Virus record (IMG/VR): IMGVR_UViG_3300050821_005065
Coordinates: 1-64,000 of that record
Length of the DNA stretch: 64,000 bases
Source: a virus
Reading direction: 5' to 3' (one strand)
Part shown: positions 17,704-27,014 of the stretch, piece by piece
How the letters are laid out: every line of letters begins with the position of its first letter
Numbering within the stretch: the first letter of the stretch is position 1
The notes under the pieces: generated by a model
Told to the model about the DNA's origin: nothing
The model's database searches: none
Seen by the model: only the letters and a program-made list of their open reading frames with translations
Made by a program: the position numbers and the translations under genes

Positions 17704-17844
17704 ATGCAGCCGAAAGAACTAACGATCCTCGCGAGGAAGATTCGCGAACTGGAGCGGAACATCGAGATCAATCCGAAAGGCGGTCTCGTGCTCGCAATGA
17801 AAGCTAGAATCGCGCAGTTGAAGAAGCAGTTGGAGGGAAAATGA
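17704..17844 (+). CDS. Small coiled-coil protein (46 aa)
   Basis: MQPKELTILARKIRELERNI onward forms a charged amphipathic helix pattern. Its stop overlaps the next ATG (ATGA), and the GGAGGGAAA ribosome site for that gene lies within its end. Likely real but of unknown role. Confidence 0.5.
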   Translation: MQPKELTILARKIRELERNIEINPKGGLVLAMKARIAQLKKQLEGK

Positions 17845-18650
17845 ACACGCTATTCGACATTCTCAAGAAGCCTGTCCTGTTCCACTTGGTTCTCTACCAA
17901 GGCAAGAATGGTATCGCAACTTCTCCTACGGCCTACCTGTCGAACGATCCCGACGTAATTGGTGACCAGCTTTCCGCGATGCAGAATCTTGGTGGTCCCG
18001 GCTGCGGCGTCATCGGCCTAACCTACGGGCCAACCGTCAGTTCTTTCATCAACTCCGCTGCGGAAGAAGTGTGCGCCCAATGCGCCGAGAGAGAGATGCC
18101 GTTTGCGCTCTGTTACGATCCTTGGGTTGTGAAGAATCCCGATGGCTCGATGCCGACCGTTGCTATCGCTACCCAGAAGATGATTGCCGCGCTGGAAAAT
18201 CCAATCACGCAGGCCATGATGGACTCGAAGACCTACATCTCCAGCATTAATGGGATCAGCGGCAAATTGGTGCTCGACTTCGGAACCACCGCGACACCAT
18301 CGGCGGTGACTGCTGCCATGAAGGGAACGACCTACTGGCAGAACAGCGTAGATTACGCTTGGCCGCTCATTGCCGACAATAACGGACCCGCGCCTGTCAA
18401 CAACACGACTGCGAAGTTGCCGTGCGTTTGCCGCGCTTTTAATGACGGCACTGGCCCAAATCGCAATGTGTCAATCTGGACTCCGACCAAGCCCGCGCGG
18501 ATCATTCCGGCGAACGCTGGAAGTTATTTTTGGTCGCTGGCGAACGCGATGAATCCTGCCGCCGAGTACGCGCAGGTAGTCACTTGGAATGATGTTCTGG
18601 AGGGAACTGACATCGAGTCGTTCGCCGCAATACTGTACGGCAAGATTTAA
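17841..18650 (+). CDS. GH71/GH99-like TIM-barrel glycosidase-like protein (269 aa)
   Basis: The product resembles endo-alpha-1,3-glucanase-type barrels. Supporting segments are FALCYDPWV (about 88-96), KLVLDFG with Asp146, and the C-terminal YAQVVTWNDVLEGTDIE (about 243-259), which matches the TWND segment of that superfamily. It has no signal peptide, unlike the upstream glycosidase. Lying between holin-like genes and the M15 peptidase, it may be a cell-envelope or exopolysaccharide hydrolase released at lysis, or a virion component. The substrate is unproven. Confidence 0.55.
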   Translation: MNTLFDILKKPVLFHLVLYQGKNGIATSPTAYLSNDPDVIGDQLSAMQNLGGPGCGVIGLTYGPTVSSFINSAAEEVCAQCAEREMPFALCYDPWVVKNPDGSMPTVAIATQKMIAALENPITQAMMDSKTYISSINGISGKLVLDFGTTATPSAVTAAMKGTTYWQNSVDYAWPLIADNNGPAPVNNTTAKLPCVCRAFNDGTGPNRNVSIWTPTKPARIIPANAGSYFWSLANAMNPAAEYAQVVTWNDVLEGTDIESFAAILYGKI

Positions 18651-18695
18651 CCTTGCGCTCGGAAACTCCAACCTGGTAACAAAGAAAGCGGTCTC

Positions 18696-18923
18696 ATGGA
18701 ATGGTTACTGGCGGCCGAGCAGCACATCCAATTCGGCGGATTCGTGATCATCGCGACCTGGCTGGCAAAGAAGTATCGCGTGGATCTGGAAATTAAAAGG
18801 CGCTTGAATACTTTGTGGTATGACCGCTGCGCTACAAAACAGGAAGTCTATCAGCCGGTGGAGAATGGGACGCCTCCGATTCTTCCCCCAAGGCCAGTAT
18901 ATTCGAGGCGGCATTTGGACTAA
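18696..18923 (+). CDS. Small membrane protein (75 aa)
   Basis: One hydrophobic N-terminal segment (IQFGGFVIIATWLA) followed by a basic, Pro-rich cytoplasmic-type tail. The stop overlaps the next start (TAATG). Lysis-module context suggests a holin or spanin accessory, but no family is recognised. Confidence 0.5.
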   Translation: MEWLLAAEQHIQFGGFVIIATWLAKKYRVDLEIKRRLNTLWYDRCATKQEVYQPVENGTPPILPPRPVYSRRHLD

Positions 18924-19285
18924 TGGTGGCCTCTCAAGAAACGGTTACACTCACGGTCGAGCACTTTGTAGACCGGGAGATCGGCCATCTCAAAGAGAAG
19001 ATGGAGTTGCGATTTGATTCACAAGCAGAAGCATTAGCGCTTGCGATGGTACGGCTGAACGAGCGTCTTGCCGAGATGAATGAGCTTCGCGGCCAGATCG
19101 CTACGGAACGAGGTTCGTACCTCACGAGAGAGGCTTACGAGCGAGAGCACAAGATCGTGAGCGACCGGGCAGGAGCGCTGGAGCTTCAAGCCAGCAAATG
19201 GTCGGGAAGCATCTGGATGTTGGGTGGGGTTATCAGCTTGGTCGTGGTAGGGATTAATATTCTGCTGAGAATGTGGCCGAAATGA
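18923..19285 (+). CDS. Coiled-coil protein with C-terminal membrane anchor (120 aa)
   Basis: Start at the TAATG overlap. Residues 1-90 are a long charged helix (VEHFVDREIGHLKEKMELRF onward); residues about 93-115 are one transmembrane helix (SIWMLGGVISLVVVGINILL). This tail-anchored layout is common beside phage endolysins, in holin or spanin-like proteins. Its stop overlaps the peptidase start. Confidence 0.6.
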   Translation: MVASQETVTLTVEHFVDREIGHLKEKMELRFDSQAEALALAMVRLNERLAEMNELRGQIATERGSYLTREAYEREHKIVSDRAGALELQASKWSGSIWMLGGVISLVVVGINILLRMWPK

Positions 19286-19701
19286 CCTCTACCCCGGCTT
19301 ACCAACTGCGCCACTTTACTGAGTTCGAACTTGCCTGTAGACATTGCGGTCGGCAGGGATGCACTGAAGAATTAAAACAAGCCTTGGACGACTACCGCGA
19401 TGTTGTGAAACTCCCCGTGATCGTGAACGACGCTTATCGCTGCGAGGAGCACAATGCGGCGGTCAGTTTGGTCTCAAAGTCTCAGCACCCGGAAGGCACT
19501 GCCGCCGATATTCGAGTACCTGGCTTGACTCTCCAAGAAATGTACGACGCCGCACTGAAGATTCCTGCTTTCAAATATGGCGGGATCGGCGTGTACGACA
19601 AAAACTTTATCCACGTTGACGTACGGCACACGGGCCTGGCGCGCTGGGCGTTTGTGGGCAACAAAGAGATGAGCATCGCAGAATCAGGATTGGTGAAATG
19701 A
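19282..19701 (+). CDS. M15-family peptidase endolysin
   Basis: Predicted zinc peptidase that cuts peptidoglycan cross-links (D-Ala-D-Ala carboxypeptidase-like fold). The 139-residue product has the SQHPEGTAAD motif with His69 and Asp76, and FIHVDVR with His111 and Asp113, the canonical M15 metal site. The N-terminus adds CRHCGRQGC, a small possible zinc knuckle. The ATGA overlap at 19282 favours that start over the GTG at 19273. No signal peptide, so release would depend on the neighbouring holin. Confidence 0.85.
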   Translation: MTSTPAYQLRHFTEFELACRHCGRQGCTEELKQALDDYRDVVKLPVIVNDAYRCEEHNAAVSLVSKSQHPEGTAADIRVPGLTLQEMYDAALKIPAFKYGGIGVYDKNFIHVDVRHTGLARWAFVGNKEMSIAESGLVK

Positions 19702-19772
19702 GTATCAAGTACGGGACACATGTTCTCTTACAAGAGCAGGCGCACATCCTCGGATATTGGATGAAGACTTAA
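19698..19772 (+). CDS. Possible micropeptide (24 aa)
   Basis: ATGA overlap with the endolysin stop; product MSIKYGTHVLLQEQAHILGY plus four residues. Supported only by the coupled start. Confidence 0.25.
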   Translation: MSIKYGTHVLLQEQAHILGYWMKT

Positions 19773-19784
19773 GCAGGAGACCTT

Positions 19785-20207
19785 ATGGCAACCAGTAATC
19801 CCAGAGTGACGCAGATCGCGTTAAACGCGAATACGGGCGTGATGGTCAACATCATGTTGACCATGATGGCCTCGAAAGTCCTGGTCATGGAAGACCCCTC
19901 GGTCAACAACGGCGTTCCGCAAGGACTGCAGGGCTATTACATCGACACGCAACCGCCTCAGCCAGCAATCCCAATTGAAGCTGGCGGCGCTCCTCCTCCG
20001 CAAGCCACTCCGCAAGGGCTACAAGTGTGGCTTCCGCAAACCACGGGACAGGAAGGTCCAGCCTATCAACCAATCATCCTCGGTGGAACCGATGGCCGCG
20101 TGCATGGCGGGGAAGGCGATTACGTTGGAGCGCAAGGGTTAGTGGTCCTGCAGCTCCAGAGCTATTCGGAAACGCCGTCACAGGTGCTGTTGTTGGAATG
20201 GGCATAG
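19785..20207 (+). CDS. Hypothetical Pro/Gly/Gln-rich protein (140 aa)
   Basis: Good ribosome site (CAGGAGACCTT then ATG). The N-terminal 45 residues contain a Met-rich hydrophobic run (MVNIMLTMMASKVLVM), followed by a Pro/Gln/Gly-rich body. No family is recognised. It lies between lysis and portal genes. Confidence 0.55.
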   Translation: MATSNPRVTQIALNANTGVMVNIMLTMMASKVLVMEDPSVNNGVPQGLQGYYIDTQPPQPAIPIEAGGAPPPQATPQGLQVWLPQTTGQEGPAYQPIILGGTDGRVHGGEGDYVGAQGLVVLQLQSYSETPSQVLLLEWA

Positions 20208-20209
20208 CG

Positions 20210-20455
20210 ATGAAATTCCCACAGCCAAAACCATCCCCGCTAATTGATCAGGTTCACGCCTGGGCAGATGCGTGCCTCGGACAAGTGAAAGCAGGGAACG
20301 TTGAGAAGGCTGTGTACTGTGCGGAAGCGGCAGCGCATTGCGCATTTCTTTACATGGAATCCGTCTCTGGAACGATGGATCGGGAATGGCGGATACTGCG
20401 CGGGTGGAAGCCGATTCCCGGACCAATCGGTACAACTACGTGGGTGTTGGCATGA
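20210..20455 (+). CDS. Hypothetical protein (81 aa)
   Basis: MKFPQPKPSPLIDQVHAWAD onward; helix-rich with three cysteines. The ATG at 20210 is 2 nt past the previous stop; an in-frame ATG at 20198 is possible. Its stop overlaps the next ATG. Function is unknown. Confidence 0.55.
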   Translation: MKFPQPKPSPLIDQVHAWADACLGQVKAGNVEKAVYCAEAAAHCAFLYMESVSGTMDREWRILRGWKPIPGPIGTTTWVLA

Positions 20456-20712
20456 AACTCCCTTGGGTTTCCCGTGAACTCTTCAATCACGTTAAGCAAC
20501 AGTTGCAGGACTCGGAAGATGAGCGCCTATGGCTCCTTAAGAAACTCGCCGAACGGCCCGAAGTCCAAGCCGACGCGAAACCAGAGAAAGAAGAGTCGCA
20601 AGGTCCGCAACCCTACACCACGCCCTTTGATCGGATTGAGGCGAGATTTAATGAAGCTCTGCGAAGCGGACGGCTCACCGACAAGTCAAAGTACCGAGCG
20701 AGGATGCACTAA
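20452..20712 (+). CDS. Hypothetical charged protein (86 aa)
   Basis: ATGA overlap at the start. Strongly helical, charged product with a Lys/Glu-rich centre and the segment FDRIEARFNEALRSGRL. It ends directly against the portal gene's TTG. It may be a small head-assembly factor, but this is only context. Confidence 0.55.
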   Translation: MKLPWVSRELFNHVKQQLQDSEDERLWLLKKLAERPEVQADAKPEKEESQGPQPYTTPFDRIEARFNEALRSGRLTDKSKYRARMH

Positions 20713-23289
20713 TTGAGCACTTTGCCCATTGGCGCAATCGGAGGTGATCCCCAAGGGGGGCAAGAGACCGGAGGCACGCCGCAAAACGTCGCGGAAACTT
20801 CATGGCAGAATCCCTCACAGGCCAGTCCAGAAGACGACAGTTACTTCTCGACCCAAGGTGTATCCGATGACGATCAGAAGATGCTCAAAGACATTATCAC
20901 GGACTACCGCTCGAACTGGATGCAGGACCGGATTGAACGATTAGCGCAGTGGATGGCAAACCTACTCTACTGGAAAGGCGTGCAAGTTCTCGGCTGGGAT
21001 GCAAGTTCAAACTGCTGGTATGACGCGCTCTCGTGGGCCAGAAACAACAGCCAGGAATCGGGGGAAGATACCGACCTTGAGCGCTGGATCAATCCTCTGG
21101 TGCTGATGTTCTGCAATGTATTCACGGCCACCATGAGCCAGGGGATTCCAAAGCCCGTGATTAAGCCAGAGAACGCCAACCCGGAACTACAGGACATCGT
21201 AACCGCCAAAGCCAGCAAAGAAGCCATCGACATCATCCGCAGCAAGAACGAATTCACCAAGATCATTTTCTCGATTTACGAACTCTTGTTTCTCTTCGGC
21301 TCTTACTTTCGCTACACCCGTGCCGTGATTGACGGCAAAATGTTCGGCTACGAAGAGCGCCAGCAGTTTGCAGACATGGAGATCCAGACCGGCCCGCATT
21401 TTACCTGCCCGAACTGCGGCACGGAAAGCCCAGCAGAATCTCCCGATGGAATGAATTGTCCAAGCTGCGGCGCGTTTATGGGGCAGGAAAGCTACTACGC
21501 CGCCGGAGAAGGCAGCCGTACAAGCCTGAAATCCGCCGGGACGCAGAAGATTCCGAAAGCTGGCGTGAAGTGGTCTCTGCACTCTCCATTAGAAATTGAT
21601 TGTGACCCGAAGTGCAAAGGGACTCACCCTCTGCGGCAGACGGCGATTCTCGCGAAAGATTGCGAGATCGATTTCTCCGAAGCCTGCACCATGTTCCCAA
21701 AGTTTAGAGACCGGATCAAACCAGGCGCGGGCTCGCCAACGACGCCCAACGCCGATCTAGAGCGCATCAACCGCATCATGGCAATCAGCGCGCTTGGGGG
21801 AATCACCGCCGACAACGAGATGGTGAATCCAACCTACTCGGAAGTCTGGGTACAGCCGTGGGCCTATGCCAAGAAAAAAGATTGGGACTTCGCCGACCGT
21901 ATGCGCGCCAAGTTTCCCGAAGGCTTAAAGATTTCGATGGTGGGAGAAGAAGTCGTAGACATCCGCGCAGCCGTCCTCGAAAAAGAGTGGAGCCATTGTG
22001 CGCTGTATGCCAATCAAGGCGTCTACTGTGCGGCCTTGGCGAATACGGCAGTTAGCTTCAACGCCAGATTCAATCGGACGATGTGGATTCTGGACGACTG
22101 GGCGGCGCGGGCGGCCCTTGGATTGAATCTCGCCAATGCGTCGATGGTCGATACCGAGAAAATGAGCGGGAAGCCGGTTCCGGCAGGCACCTTAACCCCC
22201 GTGCCGATGAAGATCAACGGGCAGAATATTCCGATGGAGCAAATTGTTGCTCACTACGAATTGCCCATCAACGCGGCCCTCTGGAACTACCCCATGATGC
22301 TCATGACCTTTGCAGAATTGATCTTGGGGATTCCGCGGCAACTCGGAGGACAGGGAACGCAGGACGATGTTGAAACGCTCGGCGGCCAGCAGTTGCAACT
22401 CGCACGGTCGCTCACCACACTGAAGCCCTACTTCAAGAACGTGAAAAACGAGTCTGCCGAAGCCGACCAGAACGCGATTGAGTGCTTGCAGAATTTGATG
22501 AAAGTGGGTGCGGTCAAAGAGATTCAGGATGTCATCGAGTCGAAGGGTGGAGCCTTCCAGAACCAAACCGTCAAGTGGGACCAGATGACGGGGAACGTGA
22601 GAATTTCCGCGGATGAAGATCAGGAACTCCCAGCCTCGCCCGAAGAGTTACGCACAGCCGTGCAGATGATGTTCCAGGAATTGACCAAAGGCAATCCGGC
22701 GGCCGCGAAGTGGTTCGACGTGCCGGCCAATCAGGACCAGGCCCTCAGTTCGATGGTTCCTGACAGCGTGAACCCTACAGAAGCGCAACGGCTCAAGACC
22801 GAGGCCGACATTCAAACCATCGTGGATCAGGGCGTGCAAGTCTCCTTGAACCCGGATGGCAGCCAGGGGACACAACTTCCAGTTCAACCCGAAGCGTGGG
22901 AAGACTACTCCGTCGCCAAAGAAATCGTACAGCGTTACATGCTGGAAAATTATCAGCTACGAACCGAAAAGCCGGATCGCTGGCAGGCTCTGTCGCAGTA
23001 TTACTCGCAACTCAAACAGAGCGAGATGCAGGTTGGGCAAGAGCAGGCACAGAGACAGCTTGCGGTTACGACCGCTGGTCAGCCGAAGCCGCCTGCGCCC
23101 GACCCGGCGATTCAAAGCGAATTCCAGCAGCAGCTTCAGGCCGCACAGCTTGCGATTCAAACGCTCGTGAGAATTGCTCAAGTAGATCCAGTCTTGACGG
23201 GCGGACAGATGAAAGATCAAGTCGCCGCCAGCAAGGAAGTAATCGATTCGACCGTGAATGCCGCCAAATTAATGAATGGTGGGAAATAA
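20713..23289 (+). CDS. Portal protein
   Basis: Forms the dodecameric ring through which DNA enters and leaves the head. The 858-residue product has the helical wing-like start (YRSNWMQDRIERLAQWMANL), a long middle domain and a Gln-rich, Pro-rich C-terminal tail suited to a portal barrel. A two-CxxC insertion (CPNCG at 232-236, CPSCG at 249-253) looks like a zinc ribbon. The start is TTG directly after the previous stop (TAA then TTG). Scaffold and capsid genes follow. The family assignment rests on size, position and pattern; the zinc insertion is unusual. Confidence 0.75.
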   Translation: MSTLPIGAIGGDPQGGQETGGTPQNVAETSWQNPSQASPEDDSYFSTQGVSDDDQKMLKDIITDYRSNWMQDRIERLAQWMANLLYWKGVQVLGWDASSNCWYDALSWARNNSQESGEDTDLERWINPLVLMFCNVFTATMSQGIPKPVIKPENANPELQDIVTAKASKEAIDIIRSKNEFTKIIFSIYELLFLFGSYFRYTRAVIDGKMFGYEERQQFADMEIQTGPHFTCPNCGTESPAESPDGMNCPSCGAFMGQESYYAAGEGSRTSLKSAGTQKIPKAGVKWSLHSPLEIDCDPKCKGTHPLRQTAILAKDCEIDFSEACTMFPKFRDRIKPGAGSPTTPNADLERINRIMAISALGGITADNEMVNPTYSEVWVQPWAYAKKKDWDFADRMRAKFPEGLKISMVGEEVVDIRAAVLEKEWSHCALYANQGVYCAALANTAVSFNARFNRTMWILDDWAARAALGLNLANASMVDTEKMSGKPVPAGTLTPVPMKINGQNIPMEQIVAHYELPINAALWNYPMMLMTFAELILGIPRQLGGQGTQDDVETLGGQQLQLARSLTTLKPYFKNVKNESAEADQNAIECLQNLMKVGAVKEIQDVIESKGGAFQNQTVKWDQMTGNVRISADEDQELPASPEELRTAVQMMFQELTKGNPAAAKWFDVPANQDQALSSMVPDSVNPTEAQRLKTEADIQTIVDQGVQVSLNPDGSQGTQLPVQPEAWEDYSVAKEIVQRYMLENYQLRTEKPDRWQALSQYYSQLKQSEMQVGQEQAQRQLAVTTAGQPKPPAPDPAIQSEFQQQLQAAQLAIQTLVRIAQVDPVLTGGQMKDQVAASKEVIDSTVNAAKLMNGGK

Positions 23290-23310
23290 CCGAAATGAGA
23301 GGACACTGAA

Positions 23311-24984
23311 ATGCCAGAACCCGTAGCTCCCGCTGCACCCGCACCTTCTGCCCCAGCCGCAGTTTCGGCTCCGGTAGCGCCCGTAGTATCTTCACCTGCG
23401 GCACCCGAAAGTTCTCCTGCTGCTCCTGCGCCTCCGAGTGCCGCGGCACCAAGCGCACCCGCTGCTCCGTCCGCTCCGGCGAAGTTTGACGCGCAGACTT
23501 CTACCGCTCCCCCAGACTCCAAATCCTATCCCGATACTCAAGATGGGATGGAGCAATTCATCATAGACAATACAGCTTGGGAGTTCGCGCACCCGGAAGA
23601 AGCCGACAGGCTCCGGCAGGCCGCGCACAAGCCCGAGACGCAAGAGAACTTCCTTGGAGAACCGGAAGCCGTTGTCGAACCCGAGGCAAAGGTTGAACCC
23701 GAGAAGCCTGCCGAAGAACCAAAGCCCACTGAGACCATCGCTGCGCCAGCAACCCCCGCTGTAATCGAAGAGTGGACAACAAAAAGTCCAGAACTGAAAG
23801 CGGCCTTTGAGAAAAATCCAGAACTGCAATCTCAGATCATGGAGATGGCAAGAGCGAACGAAGCGGCCAAGCCCGTGCTGGACATCGTTTCCACGAAGGA
23901 AGAAGCAGAATTCGCGGTCGAGCACGCGCAACGGTTGGTCAGTGTGCAAGCCAACTGGATGCTCGCAGCCAACGATCCCGACATGATCCCCGCAGCCTAC
24001 GAGCAAACCGTAGACTTCTTCAAAGAGCGGGATGCGAACGGAGCGGAGATCAAAGGGCCAGACGGCCAGCCAAAAATGGGAGCGGATTTCCCTATCTTCC
24101 AACGGTCAGTCGCTACACCGCTGTTTGAGAATTTCAAAGCCGGAGCGGACGCGAAACTTGCTGCCTTGAAAGCCGCCCCGGTTCCCGATGAGGAAGCGAT
24201 TCAGCAAGCGGAGTACGACGTCGCAGGACTGGCCTTCGCCATTGACATGATCAAGCGCGGTGGCGCGGAGCCAGCCATTCCGTCATTGCCGGCCGATGCG
24301 ACCCCAGCGCAGATCGAAGCCCAGAAGAGGCTTGAGAAACTCTCCGCAGAAGTAGACGAAAAGAACGGCAAGCAAAACGCGGCCACGCGCAAAGCCGCGA
24401 ACCAAGCAGTGACCAAGAGAGTGCAAACGGCCTACGAGCAGGGCGTCGTCTCTTACATCCAAACCAAAGTTGCGGAGATGAAGGAGCGCGGCGAATATCT
24501 CCCCGAATTCGTACTGCAAGACAAGTGGTTCAATCCGGCCACACAAAAGCTCACAAACCTCTCCGCGTTCGATGTGAAGATCTATCAAACGCTCAACGAC
24601 AAAATCAACAAGAACCCCGTTCACCATGCGAAGCTTCTGAGCCTTGAAGTCATGGGCGCTGCCGGAGAAGAGGCCCGACTCGCCGAAGTGAAACGGTTGC
24701 AAGGTCTCTATCTGCCAAAAATCTTCGACGCGGAAGTCAAGCGCATTCAGGACGGCATCCGCGCGACCTCCAAGGCCCAACCGCCCGCAACCGTGGCTGG
24801 AAAAGTGGCTCGTGTCGAACCGCAATCCCAAGGCACCGTCGTCCCTCAAGCCATGAACGATCAGCAAATGCGAACCTGGGCCGAAGGAGAAGCCAAGAAA
24901 GCGGATGGCTATGCTGGAATGCCGACTCGCGATCGTGAAGAGCTCGTGATGCAAATCATGATGAAAAAGAAGTACGGAGCCTAA
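23311..24984 (+). CDS. Capsid scaffolding-like protein (557 aa)
   Basis: Lies between portal and capsid, the usual scaffold position. The first 70 residues are Pro/Ala/Ser low complexity, then an acidic Glu/Pro-rich stretch, then long charged helices, and a short basic C-terminal helix (LVMQIMMKKKYG) of the kind scaffolds use to bind the capsid shell. It would act during procapsid assembly. No catalytic motif is seen. Confidence 0.65.
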   Translation: MPEPVAPAAPAPSAPAAVSAPVAPVVSSPAAPESSPAAPAPPSAAAPSAPAAPSAPAKFDAQTSTAPPDSKSYPDTQDGMEQFIIDNTAWEFAHPEEADRLRQAAHKPETQENFLGEPEAVVEPEAKVEPEKPAEEPKPTETIAAPATPAVIEEWTTKSPELKAAFEKNPELQSQIMEMARANEAAKPVLDIVSTKEEAEFAVEHAQRLVSVQANWMLAANDPDMIPAAYEQTVDFFKERDANGAEIKGPDGQPKMGADFPIFQRSVATPLFENFKAGADAKLAALKAAPVPDEEAIQQAEYDVAGLAFAIDMIKRGGAEPAIPSLPADATPAQIEAQKRLEKLSAEVDEKNGKQNAATRKAANQAVTKRVQTAYEQGVVSYIQTKVAEMKERGEYLPEFVLQDKWFNPATQKLTNLSAFDVKIYQTLNDKINKNPVHHAKLLSLEVMGAAGEEARLAEVKRLQGLYLPKIFDAEVKRIQDGIRATSKAQPPATVAGKVARVEPQSQGTVVPQAMNDQQMRTWAEGEAKKADGYAGMPTRDREELVMQIMMKKKYGA

Positions 24985-25060
24985 CTCTTAGCCTGTGGAA
25001 ATCAGTTTGCATTCTATGACTTCTCGTAGTATGTTGCAGATGTTCTCTCCTTCTACCACC

Positions 25061-25077
25061 TCCAGAATTGTTCTGGA
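25061..25077. promoter_or_regulatory. Hairpin in the capsid-gene leader
   Basis: The 148-nt gap between scaffold and capsid genes holds no ORF but contains a perfect 7-bp inverted repeat, TCCAGAA-TTG-TTCTGGA, ending 55 nt before the capsid ATG. A TTGCAT-N17-TATGTT string at 25007-25035 is a weak promoter candidate. This long leader probably sets independent, high expression of the capsid gene. Confidence 0.35.
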
Positions 25078-25132
25078 CCGTGTAACCGCAAGCAATTCCC
25101 CTCTCACCTTTTCTTGCGGAAGGAGATAACTC

Positions 25133-26425
25133 ATGCCCGCACCCAATTACACAACTGCTCAAAGCCAGTTGCCGCTCATGCTGCAGATCGTTGCAGACAC
25201 GGTGGCGAAGTCCCAGAATCTTGATCGAGGCATTGACAAGCGCTTTCAGGCAGTCAGCTCGAAAGATATGGGTAAAGAGAAGTATCGTCATCCCATTCAG
25301 TTTGACGAAGGCGGCCAGGGATCAGCCTACAACCCCGATGGTGGCGGCTACCCTCAAGGCACCGGGCCGGAATACCAGCAGTTCATCGTGACCCCAATTC
25401 CGATCCTCGTTGCTTTCGCCGCAACCGAATTGCTCGAGCGCATCGAAAAATCGCAAGGTCTCGAAATTGTCCAGCCCATCTCCCGCATGGTTGGTGGCGC
25501 CAAGGACAAAATGGCCCACATCCGCAACACCTTGACCCAAAGCTATAACCAGTTCATCGTGGGCACCGTAGATGCTTCTTATGCCGGCGGAAATACCGTA
25601 CAGATGGCCTCCAGCCCCTTCGGAAACCGTCTGCTCGATTTGAATAACCAGTATCTTGTGACCGACGCCTCCGGCCAGTACAACGTGCTCGGAAGCCCCG
25701 CAGTGCTGGCAAAGTCAAACTCCACCGGCGCCACTGTCGATACCGTACAGCTGGACGCCGCCCCTGCCGGACTCGTGGCCGGTTCTTCCTTCCTGTTGAT
25801 GGGTGCGACCTCTGGCGCTCCCCTCGGCCCGCAAGGTCTGCAGTACATGATCTCAACCTCGAACGCTGGCGATATGGACGGAATCTCGCGCAACCTGGCT
25901 CAAATGCAGGCTGCGGGAGTGAACGCTTCCAACTCCACGCTCACCCTGGGCATGATTCTCGCCCTCGATGTGCGGCAGCGCCAGAATGCAGGCCCGGATG
26001 CGGAAGGGGGACCACGGTTCTACTACACCTACATCTCCCAGCAATCGACCGCACGTCAGCTTGGATTCGCCAAAACCACGCTGATGAGCCAAGACGGCAA
26101 GCTCGACAACTTCAACATGTCGCCCGATCTGAAAGGCAAGTGGATGATCGGCACCGACGAAGTGGAAGTCGATACCACCGCGGCCAACAACACGATGTAC
26201 TGGGTCAGCGCGAATCACCTGAAGCGCGTTCGCTATCCCGGATCGCAAAAGTTTATTCCGGGCACGCTGAACGGGCTGTGGTGGCCACGTTACTCGGGGG
26301 GACAGCCGACCTCAGAACGCGACCTTTATTATCAGGACGCATACAATTACTATACTAATTTTCCCTGGTCACATGGTCTGATTCACTCGCTCGGGGTAAC
26401 TCCTGCTATGTCAGCGCCGGTTTAG
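25133..26425 (+). CDS. Major capsid protein
   Basis: Main head shell protein, 430 residues, with a very strong ribosome site (GGAAGGAGATAACTC then ATG). The N-terminal region (VADTVAKSQNLDRGIDKRFQ), an E-loop-like segment (KYRHPIQFDEGGQGSAYNPD), a long spine-like helix near 115-140 and a C-terminal W/Y-rich region fit an HK97-fold capsid. It is followed by an intrinsic terminator, as expected for an abundant product. Identified by size, position and expression signals; no close family was matched by eye. Confidence 0.75.
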   Translation: MPAPNYTTAQSQLPLMLQIVADTVAKSQNLDRGIDKRFQAVSSKDMGKEKYRHPIQFDEGGQGSAYNPDGGGYPQGTGPEYQQFIVTPIPILVAFAATELLERIEKSQGLEIVQPISRMVGGAKDKMAHIRNTLTQSYNQFIVGTVDASYAGGNTVQMASSPFGNRLLDLNNQYLVTDASGQYNVLGSPAVLAKSNSTGATVDTVQLDAAPAGLVAGSSFLLMGATSGAPLGPQGLQYMISTSNAGDMDGISRNLAQMQAAGVNASNSTLTLGMILALDVRQRQNAGPDAEGGPRFYYTYISQQSTARQLGFAKTTLMSQDGKLDNFNMSPDLKGKWMIGTDEVEVDTTAANNTMYWVSANHLKRVRYPGSQKFIPGTLNGLWWPRYSGGQPTSERDLYYQDAYNYYTNFPWSHGLIHSLGVTPAMSAPV

Positions 26426-26466
26426 TCCATTGTAAGTTGGTATTAAGAGTCAACAAATGAGAGAGC

Positions 26467-26499
26467 CCGCGCCAGAGCCAAGTATCTGGCGCGGATTTT
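26467..26499 (+). terminator. Rho-independent terminator after the capsid gene
   Basis: Perfect 10-bp stem (CCGCGCCAGA at 26467-26476, TCTGGCGCGG at 26485-26494), an 8-nt loop and then ATTTTT. It lies 42 nt after the capsid stop and just before the ribosome site of the next gene, so it may be leaky and attenuate downstream head genes. Confidence 0.85.
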
Positions 26500-26521
26500 T
26501 ATGCGACAAAGGAGATATCAA

Positions 26522-26845
26522 GTGAAAGAGAAATTCCTGATCTGGTTAGCATGGATTACGCCGCGTAGCCTTGCATATTGGTGCGCGGTTCGTGTCATTT
26601 CTTACGCGACTGTCGGCAAGTATAGCAATCAAGTTGTGCCTGAGTTACTTGCGATGGATGCGCTGAAACGATGGAACGACAACGATCCAGTGATGTGGAA
26701 TCCGTACAACAAAGTCGTGCAGGATCACCGCGATGGGACCATCTACGAGGAGCGCACGAATGCGGAGCGCAAGCTACGTGGCTTGCCGACTCCTTGGACT
26801 CCCGCGCTGGGTACTCTGGAGGTTCGGCAAGCACCAGAATTCTAA
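26522..26845 (+). CDS. Conserved-type phage hypothetical protein (107 aa)
   Basis: GTG start after AAGGAGATATCA; an upstream in-frame start at 26501 lies in the terminator tail and is unlikely. The N-terminal amphipathic helix (KFLIWLAWITPRSLAYWC) and the segment YSNQVVPELLAMDALKRW are reminiscent of small proteins found in many phages, with no assigned function. Confidence 0.65.
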   Translation: MKEKFLIWLAWITPRSLAYWCAVRVISYATVGKYSNQVVPELLAMDALKRWNDNDPVMWNPYNKVVQDHRDGTIYEERTNAERKLRGLPTPWTPALGTLEVRQAPEF

Positions 26846-26855
26846 GGCAATTTTT

Positions 26856-27014
26856 ATGCCCGGATCGCGACAAGTTAACCTCGAACATAAGCAAGCGTTT
26901 CGCAAGGACGAAGGGTTTTCGCTGCGCGCGCACCTTGAAGCGAAAGGCCAGTTCTGCACGAACTGCCAGCAGCCGGAAGCCCTTTGTCGTTGTATCAAGA
27001 GACGAGATGCCTGA
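26856..27014 (+). CDS. Small zinc-binding-like protein (52 aa)
   Basis: Basic N-terminal half and a C-terminal four-cysteine cluster (CTNCQQPEALCRC). Its end overlaps the next start by 8 nt. Likely a small zinc-knuckle protein of unknown role. Confidence 0.5.
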   Translation: MPGSRQVNLEHKQAFRKDEGFSLRAHLEAKGQFCTNCQQPEALCRCIKRRDA

